From Hyposmocoma kahamanoa (lineage: Eukaryota; Arthropoda; Insecta; Lepidoptera; Cosmopterigidae): a DNA stretch of 64,000 nucleotides. The notes beneath the pieces were generated by a model that made no database searches, was not told where the DNA came from, and saw only the letters and a program-made list of their open reading frames with translations. The stretch lies in the NCBI RefSeq assembly GCF_003589595.1, contig NW_020654080.1, forward strand, positions 4,022,674 through 4,086,673, read 5' to 3'. The translations under genes were made by a program, and so were the position numbers. Shown here piece by piece: positions 21,777 through 31,965 of the stretch (its first letter is position 1; each line of letters starts with the position of its first letter).

Positions 21777-22078
21777 TGTAAAACCATTGACTTACAATTA
21801 TATGGATGTCGGGTACGCGCTAAAAAGTGTCCGAACTTATAGGGCGTTAAAATCGTATACAGAGCGTCATTCACGCTTTAGTCTTCGTTTGTTCGACTGA
21901 CAGCGAAGCAAGCAAAATTAGACAGTACTGCGATGACATTACAATTTAAATTCAACGTTTTAGCTTTTTCATATTCCTTTACATGTCACTACGTTTAAAT
22001 AGGTTGACTTGGGACATTTTTTTCGTGGTTTTTGTATTAGATCCGTCGTCCATTTATTTGTAAGTCAATGTGTAAAAC
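21777..22078. mobile_element. M1 MITE with perfect 8-bp target duplication
   Basis: Element 21785-22070 (286 bp) starts CATTGACTTACAA and ends TTGTAAGTCAATG; inverted similarity continues for about 30 bp (GGAYGTCGGGT against the complement of ATCCGTCGTCC). It is flanked by TGTAAAAC at 21777-21784 and 22071-22078. An 8-bp duplication fits hAT (also P or Merlin) transposons. Noncoding, so mobilised in trans if at all. Two further copies at 38005 and 52481. Confidence 0.9.
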
Positions 22079-22203
22079 TAAAGAAACACTAATTAACAGG
22101 GATGTGACCTCGCGACCGCAGGCTTCGCAGGTAGACTCATCCCACCAGTCCCCTAAGCCACATCATTACTACTAAATAATTGGTTGTTGATGCTTTTTTT
22201 TTA

Positions 22204-22500
22204 GGTAAAGTAAATCATTTATTTCCACAGACATAAAATACAGAATAAGAGAAAACAAGATTATCTATAGTATATATATTTTAAAAAAAACAATGATTTG
22301 TGTGTGTGGGACAGTCTCAGCTTTCTGGCTCGCGCAGCTCTGTCTTTCAGCCTGCCCTCGACTTTGGTAAAAACATATTGGTATTTTGGACCTATACCGT
22401 AGACACAGTATATAGAGGACTAGGTAATCTGCAAAAATAAAAACATTAAACAAATTAACATCTTAAAAACCAAAACTAAGTATAAATCTGAATTATTATT
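22204..22500 (-). mobile_element. Possible LINE 3' UTR
   Basis: TAAATCATTTATTTCCACAG then ACATAAAATACAGAATAAGA is a minus-strand 3' UTR end (polyadenylation-like TTTATT at the left) of a type I associate with lepidopteran LINEs. The following GC-richer text (CGCGCAGCTCTGTCTTTCAG) is not recognised. Confidence 0.4.
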
Positions 22501-22559
22501 AAAATAAAAATTGACATTTTACTCGTACCAAACCGGACGAGTCCTATAACTACATAAAT

Positions 22560-23055
22560 TGTGTTTATAGTGACCCTCCCTATCAACCTCTTGGTTATGC
22601 GGAAAGGACCAACTAAGACAGGTCCTAACCCCAGGTCAGCCCGTTTGCACGGACTTCATCCGGTTCTCTGTCAAGCTAGTACCTTAGGTGAGCCCCGCGG
22701 TGCACGTACAGCACCCTCCCTATTTTCCAGATAGGTACTGGAGCTGTAGGCACGCTCACTCTCGTCGCGCTCCGCACGATTAACAGTTGCCAGCGCTGAT
22801 AAGTCGACTACCAAATCTCCTCATTGCTGGCGGAGGTGTAAGGCACGCTCACTTCCCGACGCCGAATGAACGGCGTCTCTCCAATTCCCAAATTGCTACG
22901 CTGCCGGAGGAATTGGAAGATGTCTAGCTTATCCTCTACTAGCTCTCCGGGCTAGTGCTGGAGATGCCAAGTAACAGTATCCTGCGACAAGTGCGGACAT
23001 AGCTACCGACTTAAAAGGCAACTCACGTGACCCGCGCGTCTCCTCGCCTCATGCC
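22560..23055. other. GC-rich unassigned block, interrupted by a MITE
   Basis: Clearly more GC-rich than its surroundings and resuming at 23203-23250 after a Harbinger-like MITE. It contains a diverged internal duplication (GGAGCTGTAGGCACGCTCAC near 22739 and GGAGGTGTAAGGCACGCTCA near 22831). One plus frame near 22962-23010 contains a C-x2-C...C-x2-C-G-H pattern (CWRCQVTVSCDKCGHSYR), which could be chance. I do not recognise the element; formerly coding TE sequence is possible. Confidence 0.4.
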
Positions 23056-23202
23056 CTCTACTAGATTTGAGCAGACTTGAGTATGATTTCAAGCACTGGA
23101 AATACGACCCTAATGGCAAGGACTTGAGTATGATTTCTAGTTCTTTGAATCATACTCAAGTCCTGACTTGAGCATTGAGTAGAGTTCTAGAATACGACCC
23201 TA
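23056..23202. mobile_element. Harbinger-like MITE, left end lost
   Basis: Right end is intact (GAGTAGAGTTCTAGAATACG ACCC followed by TAA). The left TIR and about 30 bp are missing, the element beginning at CTCTACTAGATTTGAGCAGA. It contains the internal TIR-like GGAAATACGACCCTAATGG shared with the other copies. Confidence 0.75.
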
Positions 23203-23249
23203 AGACGCGCTAGCTGCGCGCGTGACGAACGCCCCGGAAACTGCAGAGA

Positions 23250-23697
23250 ATCTTTACATTCTAGAATAAAACACAAAATCAAACAAAAAACGAACGCTTG
23301 GCTTTTTTACCTGATGCTGAAAAGATATGGCCAATGATGGTACAATTTTGTTTACTATTAGTAAATACCTATTTACTCTAGCTCTGCCAGAAGGCAGATT
23401 TAAGGCTAGACAGAAGTCTAGCCTTAAATCTGTAGCGTTCAGGAAACACCGTAGTTCTATCGGGAAGAATGGAACAAAAATCTTCGTCCGAATGGATGGT
23501 AAGTCAATGACATAAGGATGGATTGCTGTTTCAAGCTTATAGCTTGAAATGTATATTTTATTTCCACGTTCATATTTCTTAAAATATCTAGTATCTAAAG
23601 CTATAAACTCGATTTTTTGATGATCAGACAAAATCGTAGTGGTATAAGCAACATCATATTTTTTGACGATCGACATTGTGGAATTTAAATTAGGCAT
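23250..23697 (-). pseudogene. CR1/jockey-like LINE C-terminus with a hairpin insertion
   Basis: The minus strand carries HPYVIDLPSIRTKIFVPFF followed, after out-of-frame sequence, by GRARVNRYLL, matching the 'HP..vdlp..RTk....sF' and 'fkarVNryLl' parts of the family at 17566. Between them lies a perfect 17-bp inverted repeat (23395-23411 with 23416-23432, loop AGAA) that duplicates the 'FKAR'-coding piece in reverse. The 3' UTR at 23280-23320 (CGCTTGGC...ACCTGATG, reversed) matches the family. Confidence 0.7.
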
Positions 23698-23836
23698 AGA
23701 TGCAAATATAAATATGTTCGATATAAACCTATATATTTATCCATTGCGACCTGGTGATAGTAACAATTGTCAAAAATCGAGCAAATCTGTTAGCAACTTT
23801 ATAAACATGAATTTTCAAAAATAGGCCAAATTTTTT
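23521..23836. other. Continuation of the minus frame into unassigned sequence
   Basis: The open frame of the LINE tail extends upstream to 23697, but its residues there are not recognised; 23700-23836 shows nothing. Confidence 0.3.
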
Positions 23837-24250
23837 TTAAATTTCATTTTTCTTTAAAAGTTTAACTATTCTTATAAGTCGTAATTTATCTCTAATATCT
23901 ATGTAGGTATTCTGCGTCGATAGCAAATTCACAAAGGACTCTAGAGGACGTCTTGTCCCAATGACATTGGTGTGATTGAAAAATGACTTGGCCGCGACCT
24001 CAACGCTGTGTGGGAACCGTAGATTGCTGAGGGCACATCGCACATGCGAATAAGTGAGGTACAATGGTTTCTTTATTTGTTGTGGGACGTATTGACTCAT
24101 CATATTCGAACCAAATGTTGAGTATGAGCCTTTTTAATGGCGACAAGTGCTTTGTCAAGGTCTGGTACTCTGCCTGGCATTATCGGAAGAAGGTCATTAA
24201 TACATTCAACAGTTTCCGGCCAGCCCCACTGGGTTTGTTAGTCCTTAGCT
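23837..24250 (-). pseudogene. Unrecognised coding-like remnant
   Basis: Two adjoining minus frames look protein-like. The downstream one (23837-24103) includes SHVRCALSNLRFPHSVEV and FVNLLSTQNTYIDIRDKLR; the upstream one (about 24110-24245) includes WGWPETVECINDLLPIMPGR. A stop or frame break separates them near 24095-24110. Composition is non-repetitive and more GC-rich than the neighbourhood. It could be a decayed transposon gene or a host pseudogene; I recognise neither. The adjoining CACCCCGTATAAAAT (24286-24300) resembles the outer end of some DNA transposons, which is only suggestive. Confidence 0.3.
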
Positions 24251-24984
24251 TCCTCTAGTCGAAGTTGATGCCCAAAAAATTTTACAAGCACCCCGTATAA
24301 AATAAAAATACCTCTGGGAAAATGGGTCATAAATGTAGACATTATTCTCTTGAATGCACTATTTGTTACGTATGTGCCAAAACAGTCTTGCGTATCTTTA
24401 CAATCAACTATTTAATAAAGTTTTTTCGTTAGTTGTTTAGTTACTCTCGAAAATGGCAAAAATCGTCGAAATTTTCTAGACCGAGTTTCCCGGGTTAATA
24501 GGCCTAGTTTCAACGTGCGAAATATTCAACTAATTTTAAATAATCATATTTTCTATCTAACGAGACGTGATGTATATATCAAGACGTCAAATCTTATCAG
24601 AAACGATCTAGCGGTTATTCACCTATCATTGTTTGTTTTTAGTGATAGTGATCGTGACAGGTGATAGTGATAGCATAGCTATGTGACGGGTGAAATTAAT
24701 ATACGTCTGTGGTCAAAATTATCTAACCTCGTAAATCTCCAGTGTACGGGATTGAAGGAGAATCCTATCCTATGTTGTGCTAAAAAAATCCCGACTTCTT
24801 GTTTAGACTTCAATTTGTTTATGTCAGTGACGGGACCGTTAAGGTTGCCAAAGGCTTGCCGAAAATAAGTAAGTTTTGTAATGCATTGAGTAACCACGTC
24901 TCTGTAAGGATCAATTACACCAGATATTCGTCGAAAAGTTTTGGATATAGTTTATAACAAAACCATAAACGTTTCATTTAATTT
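24251..24984. other. Spacer, nothing assigned
   Basis: Contains short direct repeats of GTGATAGTGAT around 24641-24672. Frames at 24679-24897 and 24683-24868 on opposite strands show no motif. Confidence 0.35.
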
Positions 24985-25420
24985 TTTAACAACACACGCT
25001 TGGCCACAACTCACCTGATGTTAAGCGACGATATAACCGACGATGATACGGGTTTGCCTAAAAAACGCCTATTCACTCTAGCCTTGAATACTCCCGAATT
25101 GTACCATAGATATACGCATCAGAAAGGAGGAAGTAAAGTACTTAATGCCAATGGGTTGGTATATCAACGACATAAGGATGGAGTATTCCAGACCTTCGAC
25201 TTCACCGAGGGAGGAACGGTGAGGGTGGTAGGGTAGAAAACCGACAAGCAGGCACTTTTCTGCGATGATCGAGATTTTGTAACTCCGACTCCACAAGAGA
25301 GTTGTGGAGTCGTTCGTTCCACCGCGTCCAAGGCAGCTAACTGATAATGGGCAGAGCCGTCCTTAAGGTGGCAGCATATTCGCGGTCTATGAGTCACTAT
25401 CATCCTATTACTCTCGCTTT
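24985..25420 (-). pseudogene. CR1/jockey-like LINE: C-terminus and 3' UTR
   Basis: Minus strand: YQLAALDAVERTTPQL then QKSACLSVFY (about 25230-25360), the 'LaaLd.vqrrA.rl' and 'slsvFYr' blocks of CR1/jockey-type C-termini, followed by frame-shifted remnants and the family 3' UTR read in reverse at 24995-25025 (GCTTGGCCACAACTCACCTG). Internal deletions have fused the blocks. The RT core is missing. Family W sequence begins just beyond its 5' side. Confidence 0.7.
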
Positions 25421-25445
25421 CCTTTTCTTTCCAAGAACTTAAAAG

Positions 25446-25600
25446 TTTCTTCTTATAATTATTAATGCAAAGATCACTTAGAACACTTACAAAAAATTCC
25501 TTCGATATGGCCAAATTCGAACCGACGTCTTTTAGCAAACCGTGCCAGACGCTATGCCTACAAAGTTATTAACATAGTAATTTCATAAAAAATAATTGAA
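25446..25600 (-). mobile_element. Family W element, partial
   Basis: TTATAATTATTAATGCAAAG then TTCCTTCGATATGGCC, the inverted B box AATTCGAACCGACGTCTTTT and GTGCCAGACGCTATGCC match the left arm of 37106-37241. It then jumps to the outer edge sequence TAATTTCATAAAAAATAATT, so the second arm was lost. Confidence 0.7.
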
Positions 25601-26637
25601 TATGAATTCAATAAAAATTTAAATATAGACATAGTTTTCTTTGTAGAGCAAGCAACAGTTTGGACAGTGTGCAATTGTAATTTAATGCACTAATGCTTTC
25701 AACATTGAATGGCGACCATTAAATGACAGTTCTTACAGATGAAATGACAGTACTTAGTGGTAAATAGATGAATTTATTCTAACTGAAATTACACTATGAT
25801 TCACTCATGTAATGGTAAGATATGAAAGAGCTACACTCGTCAGTCGAAGAAAGGTGATCTATAACTTTATTTTAAAGTTTACTTTATAAATGATTCGACG
25901 AAATTCGTGCAAATGAAAAGAATCGCTTTTCGCGCTCGTCTACTAATAGTTTATTATAAGCAACAATCCTATAAACCCAGACCTAAATACGTAAATCGAA
26001 ATGAAGCACCCAAAAACCTTGAAAAAAAAATAGATCTACTTTTTTACGAGGTTGATAACCGGATCGCTCTGGATCTGAATCATTTCAGTGCTCCTACGCA
26101 CAATTTAGCGTAGCAACAGATGGTATTTACGAAACCAGCTGGCTTATGCAGTTGGCTTTGTCATTAGCATCTCGTAGGTTTTGTACAAAATAATATTTAT
26201 GTAGTAATTAATACAAGTTGGTAGCTTTACATAATAAAAAATAAAAACCCTTTTTTCTACTCTACGAACATGCATGTGGAGATTATCATTAAAGACAATA
26301 CAATACAAGTACTTACTGTAGAAACGACTTCGTCCTTTTGTGTATTGTGACCATACAGGATTATGGTTAGCCAGGAAATTAAGTAAATGTTTAACAGTCA
26401 TAATGTAACAAAAGAATGAACTGTAATATTGTAATTGTTATTGTTGTTTTGTTTAATAAGTAAGTCTGGCCTACATGAGAAGTACTTTGTCACTGCTAGG
26501 TACTGAGTTTATCATTAAGCAGATCTGTAATTATGTAAGAACGTGCTCGCCTACAAACCGTTTCCAGTTTGGCGGGAGATAGACTTCTGTAAAATGTATA
26601 TATATACGAGAAACTTATATTTGTTTCTCGTAACCTG
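25601..26637. other. AT-rich spacer, nothing recognised
   Basis: Short frames at 25907-26113 and 26144-26401 show no domain or repeat similarity. Confidence 0.35.
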
Positions 26638-26692
26638 TAATAATAATAATAATAAATATAAGTTTAAAATAAATACAATAATAATAATAATA
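26638..26692. repeat. TAA trinucleotide microsatellite
   Basis: Two runs of (TAA)n, 26638-26655 and 26678-26692, joined by AT-rich sequence and abutting the truncated 5' edge of an S1 copy. Confidence 0.85.
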
Positions 26693-26946
26693 GTACTGCT
26701 ACCTTACCTATTTCTGCCGCCAAGCTATAATGTGAGCATTACTGCGTTCCGGTGTTGAAGGGTACAGGTGCTGGTGAAATTATAGGCACATGAGACTTGT
26801 CAGCTTATGTCTCGGGTGTCGGGCGCAGTGGCAGTGATCTTTGCGATTTAAAGCTCTGAGTGGCACTGCAACTGTTATGGACAGGTGTGTAGATTACCAT
26901 CAGGCGTACGACTTGTTCATCCCGTCACTTGATATTGTAAAAAAAA
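26692..26946 (+). mobile_element. S1 short interspersed repeat, 5'-truncated
   Basis: Begins at AGTACTGCTACCTTACC and runs to GTCACTTGATATTGTAAAAAAA; about 40 bp of the 5' end is missing. Confidence 0.85.
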
Positions 26947-27449
26947 GATTCAGTACAATTAAATTTTGTAAGTTTAAATTTGAACCCAATTGTGTCCATT
27001 AATATCGACATCATAAAATAGTTCTTATGATATAAAAAGCTTTTACCTTTCACAGAAGACAGATTACAGTAATTGGAAATCACTTACAACATTAATAAAT
27101 ATCACAAGTCAGTTTACTTTCTCTCGTCGAGATATCCTTCGTGATCTAGGCTAAGCTTCAACTAGTTCAGTCTAGACATCTAAGCAGACAGAAGTTGCCG
27201 TTCAGGTTTTTAATTTTGTTACCTTGCTGTTGATCACAGCGAACAGACGTACATTACAAATTTGACATTCGATAGTGTCGAGTTTTAATAATCTTTAGAA
27301 TGTGAAATACCGGTTTTATTAAAAAACTTGGTACTATGGATCTTTTATAGCAGTCTTATTTTCCAGGAAAAGGATTTAACTACTTCTGACGGTACCATAT
27401 CATCCTTCTTCTTGTTATCGTATCAATGGCATACACTGTAAAGCTGCTA
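26947..27449. other. Spacer, nothing recognised
   Basis: No element ends or motifs seen. Confidence 0.35.
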
Positions 27450-27745
27450 ACAGATTGACTGTATATTTGCAGTTAATACGTGAAGTCGTTTTCATGCTGT
27501 TACGGTCTCGGCTGTATGTAGTCGGTTTCGACTGCATGCAGTTAATGCGTGACGTCGTTATCCGAGATCTCGACTGCATGAAGTTGATAACGAATTTACA
27601 CATTAACTGCATGCAGTCGAAACCGTCTTCATGCAGTCGAGATCGACTGGATGCAGTTAATGCGTGAAGTCGTTATCAACTTCACGCAGCCGTGGTCTCG
27701 GCTGAATGAAGTTGGTTCCAACTTCACGTATTTGAAGTTGATACG
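27450..27745. repeat. Mosaic of short direct and inverted repeats
   Basis: GCAGTTAATRCGTGAMGTCG occurs at 27469-27493, 27538-27562 and 27653-27677. GGTTTCGACTGCATGCAGTT (24 bp in full, 27524-27547) is a perfect inverted partner of 27601-27624, and similarity continues outward. AACTTCACG / CGTGAAGTT and TCTCGACTGCATG / CATGCAGTCGAGA pairs also occur. No coding sense. Confidence 0.85.
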
Positions 27746-27866
27746 CTTGCCATCGTGGTGGAAGGATTTACCTATCGGCGTAAGATATATGGATTGCTCA
27801 GGATACGCCTGAGTACAGGAAAGGAATGGTACGTCGTGCGGAGAGGCTCCTTGCGTAAATCCCGAA

Positions 27867-27966
27867 GTCAGCTGTGACCATGGGACCTGTAAAGAGCCGA
27901 CAACGTTGTTGGTTTGTTTGAAAAGACAAATACGTGATTTTGATCCTAAATAGTAGTTTGATTTGC
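27867..27966 (+). mobile_element. Penelope-like 3' terminus, diverged
   Basis: GTCAGCTGTGACCATGGGAC, CTGTAAAGAGCC, GTTGGTTTGTTTGAAAAGAC, ACGTGATTTTGATCC, then TAGTTTGATTT: the last ~100 bp of the PLE tail. Confidence 0.7.
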
Positions 27967-28186
27967 AATACTTCCGAGTACCTTATGCTGCGGATATCTA
28001 TAATACTTATTAAATAAAATTGTACATGATTTTACGTCAAGCAAATTTAATATGTTTTTGTCACAATTGTGGCTGTCACCGCAAAAGTGGTGTAAACCTA
28101 CATTTGATTGCATAAATATTTTATATTCGAATGATATTTCCATGTACAGAAAGAATTAAATATTTTTATAAATGAAAACTGTATAG

Positions 28187-28654
28187 ACTGCCTCCATGGC
28201 CGAACGGTTACCATGCTGGTCTGTCACGGAGAGGTCCCGGGTTCGATTCCCGGGCCAGGAGAAATATTTGTATGGCCTACATTTCGATGACTTACTTTCC
28301 CAAACTCGTATCGTATAAAGAGTGATTATTGAGGAGACAGCAAAACTTAAAAAAATTGGATGCATTACTTTAAGAATAGGTAAAAGCAAGTGTGTGAATA
28401 TGAAGGAAATATTTGTCAAATCAGCCTGCAAAATTTGTATATACAATCCATTTTTTGCATTTCACTAACTTTGTGCTTTAAGATACGAGTTTTACAAAGA
28501 CAACGATTTATTTGTCTTGTGAGTTTGGGTATAATTTGTGATTGCCTATGATACTATCATAGATACTAATACTATATCCATGGCATGATATGGATACTAT
28601 ATCCATGGCACTCGCGACACGGGGTTTCCCTAGTGCGAAACTGTGAGTGTGTGT
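28187..28654 (+). mobile_element. Family A tRNA-derived SINE split by an inserted element
   Basis: Head at 28187-28285 (ACTGCCTCCATGGCCGAACG; perfect B box GGTTCGATTCCC) and tail at 28505-28654 (TGAGTTTGGGTATAATTTGT; CCATGGCACTCGCGACACGG; CTAGTGCGAAACTGTGAGTG). They are separated by about 215 bp that is foreign to the family. In the tail, a 25-bp segment around ATACTATATCCATGGCA is duplicated (28571-28611). Confidence 0.8.
28302..28492. mobile_element. Small inverted-repeat element inside family A
   Basis: AAACTCGTATC (28302-28312) pairs with GATACGAGTTT (28482-28492), with imperfect extension on both sides. It lies between the two halves of a family A SINE, at the ATTTATTT position of the SINE body. 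About 190 bp, noncoding. Target duplication not clear (ATTT or CGAT are possible). Confidence 0.5.
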
Positions 28655-30930
28655 TATAAAAAAACCTCTTAAAAAGCGACCCCTGCCGTACAATAAAATT
28701 TTGTAAGTTCAAATTGGAGCCTAACTTGGTAAGTAATACCAACTTTATAAAGTATTTCTTATGGTGACAGAAAAGCTTGTAACTTTCATAGAAGATAACG
28801 TTGTTTGACATAGATCAATTTAATTACAATGTAAGAGGTTCAGTTTGACAGCTAAGAGTAACCTTAGTATGTAACTCTGAATGCAACCGACGAAACAGTA
28901 AAGAAACAATTATTAACTTTTTGGGTTTTTAAAAAGTACATTAATTTTAGAGAAGAATTATATAATATGATAGAACCTATTTCATGTATTATTTTCGTAC
29001 GAATTCCAAAATAAAATGCAAGTTTGATTTACCTATTTTTTTTTAATTAATAGTGTACCAATTAATCGGCAAATTTCATCGACTCTATTCAATTTCACAC
29101 AAAAAATATTGACGTTCTGATTTTGATTTTAAAATAGATGTTATTAACATTGATAGTGTGTTATTTTAGTTCATCTTCCGATGAAAGTGAATAAGAATTT
29201 AAACTATGAAGTCTTCTTTTTTATTTTGCTTCAGAATTTTACTATAGATCTTCTTGGTTGCCCTTGTGAACTGTCTTAGAATGTAACTTCAGCAACTACT
29301 TACAGATTGTCATTGTGATCATGTAAAATACTCACTATTTATATTAAACATTGTGCTTCTTAAATAAATATTAATTTGTTAAAGTTTAAAAAAAACATGT
29401 TTAGTGTTTTTTAAACCTGAAAAATTATGCTACGCCGATTTCTCCCTGGTTACACCGCCGCCGCCGTTTAAAAAACCATACGACGATTATCTCACATTTG
29501 TAACCGGTACCATCAACCGCACCATAACCGTTACACGCAATGTGAGAGTGCCTTTAAATCAACCTTACGTCGCCGAAAGATAAAATCAAAGAGCTCATAA
29601 TATCGTAAACAATCGCAATTTCAATTTCGAATCCATTTATTCACCACTTTTTTCAACTCATCCCACATTCTTGGGTCTTGAGGCATTGATATTATGCAAT
29701 TAACAGACAGGACAGTGCCACCAATGTATCTTTACAGAAACAAAAAAAAAAAAGAATGAAGCTGTTAGGTCGCCAAACGTGAAATGAGTTGCTATCAAGC
29801 CACATATACACAAATTACGTCGTAGACTGTGTATATCATCACTAAATACGGCTCAGAAATCTAGAGTAGATCAAGTGTTAGATTAAAGATCGAATGAATG
29901 AAAGACTCATTCGCTCAGTCAGTGTTTTTATTTTATGTTCCCCAGTAATTTGAGCATGTTTCATAAAGAACGAAAAACAGTAACGTAAAAAAATATAAAA
30001 CTACTTATTTATTAAAGTGGTATATGAAAATAAGTAGGTTACTTTTTCCGAAATGTACATATTGTTTATTTGTAGTGTGGTTGTATGTTTGCGGATGCAG
30101 TATTTTGTAATTGCAATTGTATAACAATAATCGTAAATCACATTGATGTACGTAGACGTGTAAAATCTGTGCAGCGCGTGACTACATTCAGTGCTGCGGG
30201 AATCTGCGCTTATTATCTTTGTTAATGGACATGTAATTCTTTCCGAATGACCTGTCTTTGAATATAATTGTCAATGGCAGCTTAAATGTCCGATTGTTTG
30301 ACCATGCTATAAATTGCCGGTCAATTAACCAATTTGGACGAAATTCACGCGAAGAATTTACATTAGTTCTGCATTCGGAGTCGGATAAGGTTTATAATAT
30401 TCACCAACGGACGTTTTAATGCGTCTCCTTATTTAGGCTTGTAATTACAAATATTATCGATTTTAAGTTGGTGTTTTGTCGCTTTTTGTATTGGGACTTA
30501 AACCCACCCTGGGTGCAAAATTGTTGCGTGTTAGGGTCAGCACAAACCGGCGGATGGGAAGGCAGAGAACATTAGATATATCGCAACGCATTTCTCTTCG
30601 TTTCTCAGAGTAGAAGAGTAGAATATGTACACAAATAAAGAGCGAAAACATTTATTCTATTTCGCACCTCACCTTTTTTTTTAATATACATAAATAATGT
30701 ATTGGACAAAAAAGTCTGAGCGATTTTTGCCACTTGCTAATTTTAAATGAAAAAAGAACTTTCTGAAAAACTGCTTTAAAATTTTTTAAATTTTTTTTAA
30801 TTTTTAAACTTTGGTAAGTGGACACTTACCAAAACGCGATAAAGTGATAAATGGTCAAACATCCATTTTAAAAAGCAACAGATAGAGCACAAAATTCTGT
30901 ATTAAAAACAGTTAAAATTAGTTAACGTTC
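28655..30930. other. Long AT-rich stretch with one tight hairpin
   Basis: 30810-30820 (TTTGGTAAGTG) and 30823-30833 (CACTTACCAAA) form a perfect 11-bp stem with a 2-base spacer. 29435-29580 contains GC-richer CCGCCGCCGCC sequence. Otherwise nothing is recognised across 2.2 kb. Confidence 0.4.
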
Positions 30931-31062
30931 TTAGGTTTTCGCGATTGTTATACATAGGAAATGAAACTATTTTTCCGGATTTAAATCGCGTATATTTGTT
31001 TTTTCAAACAAACCGACGTTTCGGGTCCTTCACAGGTCCCATGGTCACGGTTGACTGAGGCG
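30931..31062 (-). mobile_element. Penelope-like 3' terminus
   Basis: CTTAGGTTTTCGCGATTGTT, then GGAAATGAAACTATTTTTCC, GGATTTAAATCGCGTATATT, CAAACAAACCGACGTTTCGG and CCATGGTCACGGTTGACTGA. The sequence stops at GAGGCG, so only the last ~130 bp is present. Confidence 0.8.
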
Positions 31063-31541
31063 TTTTTTTATATATATAAACAGATGTCCGGCTATTCTTT
31101 CTTCTATTCAAAATGTTGTAAAAGGCAAAAACGCATACAGCCATGATGGTCAAGATGTAAAATAAATAATTTCAAAATACTAATAATGCTGCAGAAATTG
31201 AATTTATAAATTTATTTTAGCAAATGTTTAGTTTTTTTCTATCCTTCAAGCTTATATTAAATAATCAAAATTTTTCGAACATTAAAACTTTTTGCTTGAT
31301 ACATATAAGAGAAAAACAGTGCAAATAACTTTGAAAAATTCCATTTAAGAAATGGCCCGTGGGCGCAATTCAGTACATTACAGCCGACTTTGCCTGCATG
31401 TTATGGCACTGTTTACGAGGAAGTGTGATGAAAAGATCTACAAACGCATAGAGAAATTCGTTGCCTGACATCGATCATAAGGTCGACCTGTAGCTGAGTT
31501 CGTAGAGCGGTTGTACTAAATTGGCACACAGAATTTTGAAA
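31063..31541. other. Spacer, nothing recognised
   Basis: GC-richer text at 31350-31510 is not recognised. Confidence 0.3.
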
Positions 31542-31700
31542 ATGAAAATGTCTTTATTATCTTTCACGAAAGAAACTTATAGGTACTTATGTATACCTAT
31601 AATCCTCACATGTTAATGAATATAGTTTCGTTTGTGAAACTCTGGTGTCCTTACTAGGATTAAATTGTGTTATAGAGGACCAGGCTCTCACCCTGCCACT
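31542..31700 (-). mobile_element. Possible LINE 3' UTR
   Basis: AATGTCTTTATTATCTTTCA at the left edge, reading as a reversed polyadenylation region, followed by noncoding text ending near CCAGGCTCTCACCCTGCCAC. Recognition is weak and no coding part is attached. Confidence 0.3.
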
Positions 31701-31892
31701 TCTAAGCATACATAAGAAAGATGGGCATAAAACAAAAAGATTCGTGTACTTAAACAATTACAAAATAAAAGCGAAAATGAAAATTAACTGTTGTAAAAAC
31801 TTGCTTTAAATATATTAGAAGAAGGTTGTTATTACGTTATGTTGTAACAGTCTGTACTCGTACATTGGGATCCGTGTTTATATATTATATAC

Positions 31893-31958
31893 AATTTTAT
31901 ATTTCTTTGTATTAACAATTATAACAAACTAATGGAATAATTTCACAAAAAGTGAATG
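31893..31958 (+). mobile_element. Family W outer-arm fragment
   Basis: TTTGTATTAACAATTATAAC, AAACTAATGG and AATAATTTCACAAAAAG match the outer right edge of W (compare 46003-46040 and 57673-57715). The tRNA-like part is missing. Confidence 0.6.
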
Positions 31959-31965
31959 TCATGGT

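Noticed and set aside
23254..23697. 147-codon minus frame as an intact host gene
   Set aside because: Its recognisable parts are out-of-order LINE C-terminal motifs with a hairpin insertion, and its 3' side carries the LINE 3' UTR.
27450..27745. CRISPR-like array
   Set aside because: Repeat units are unevenly spaced, occur in both orientations and lie in a eukaryotic TE-rich context.
28187..28260. Ser/Leu-like tRNA gene
   Set aside because: Same head occurs in eight copies with a SINE body and no acceptor 3' half; it is family A.
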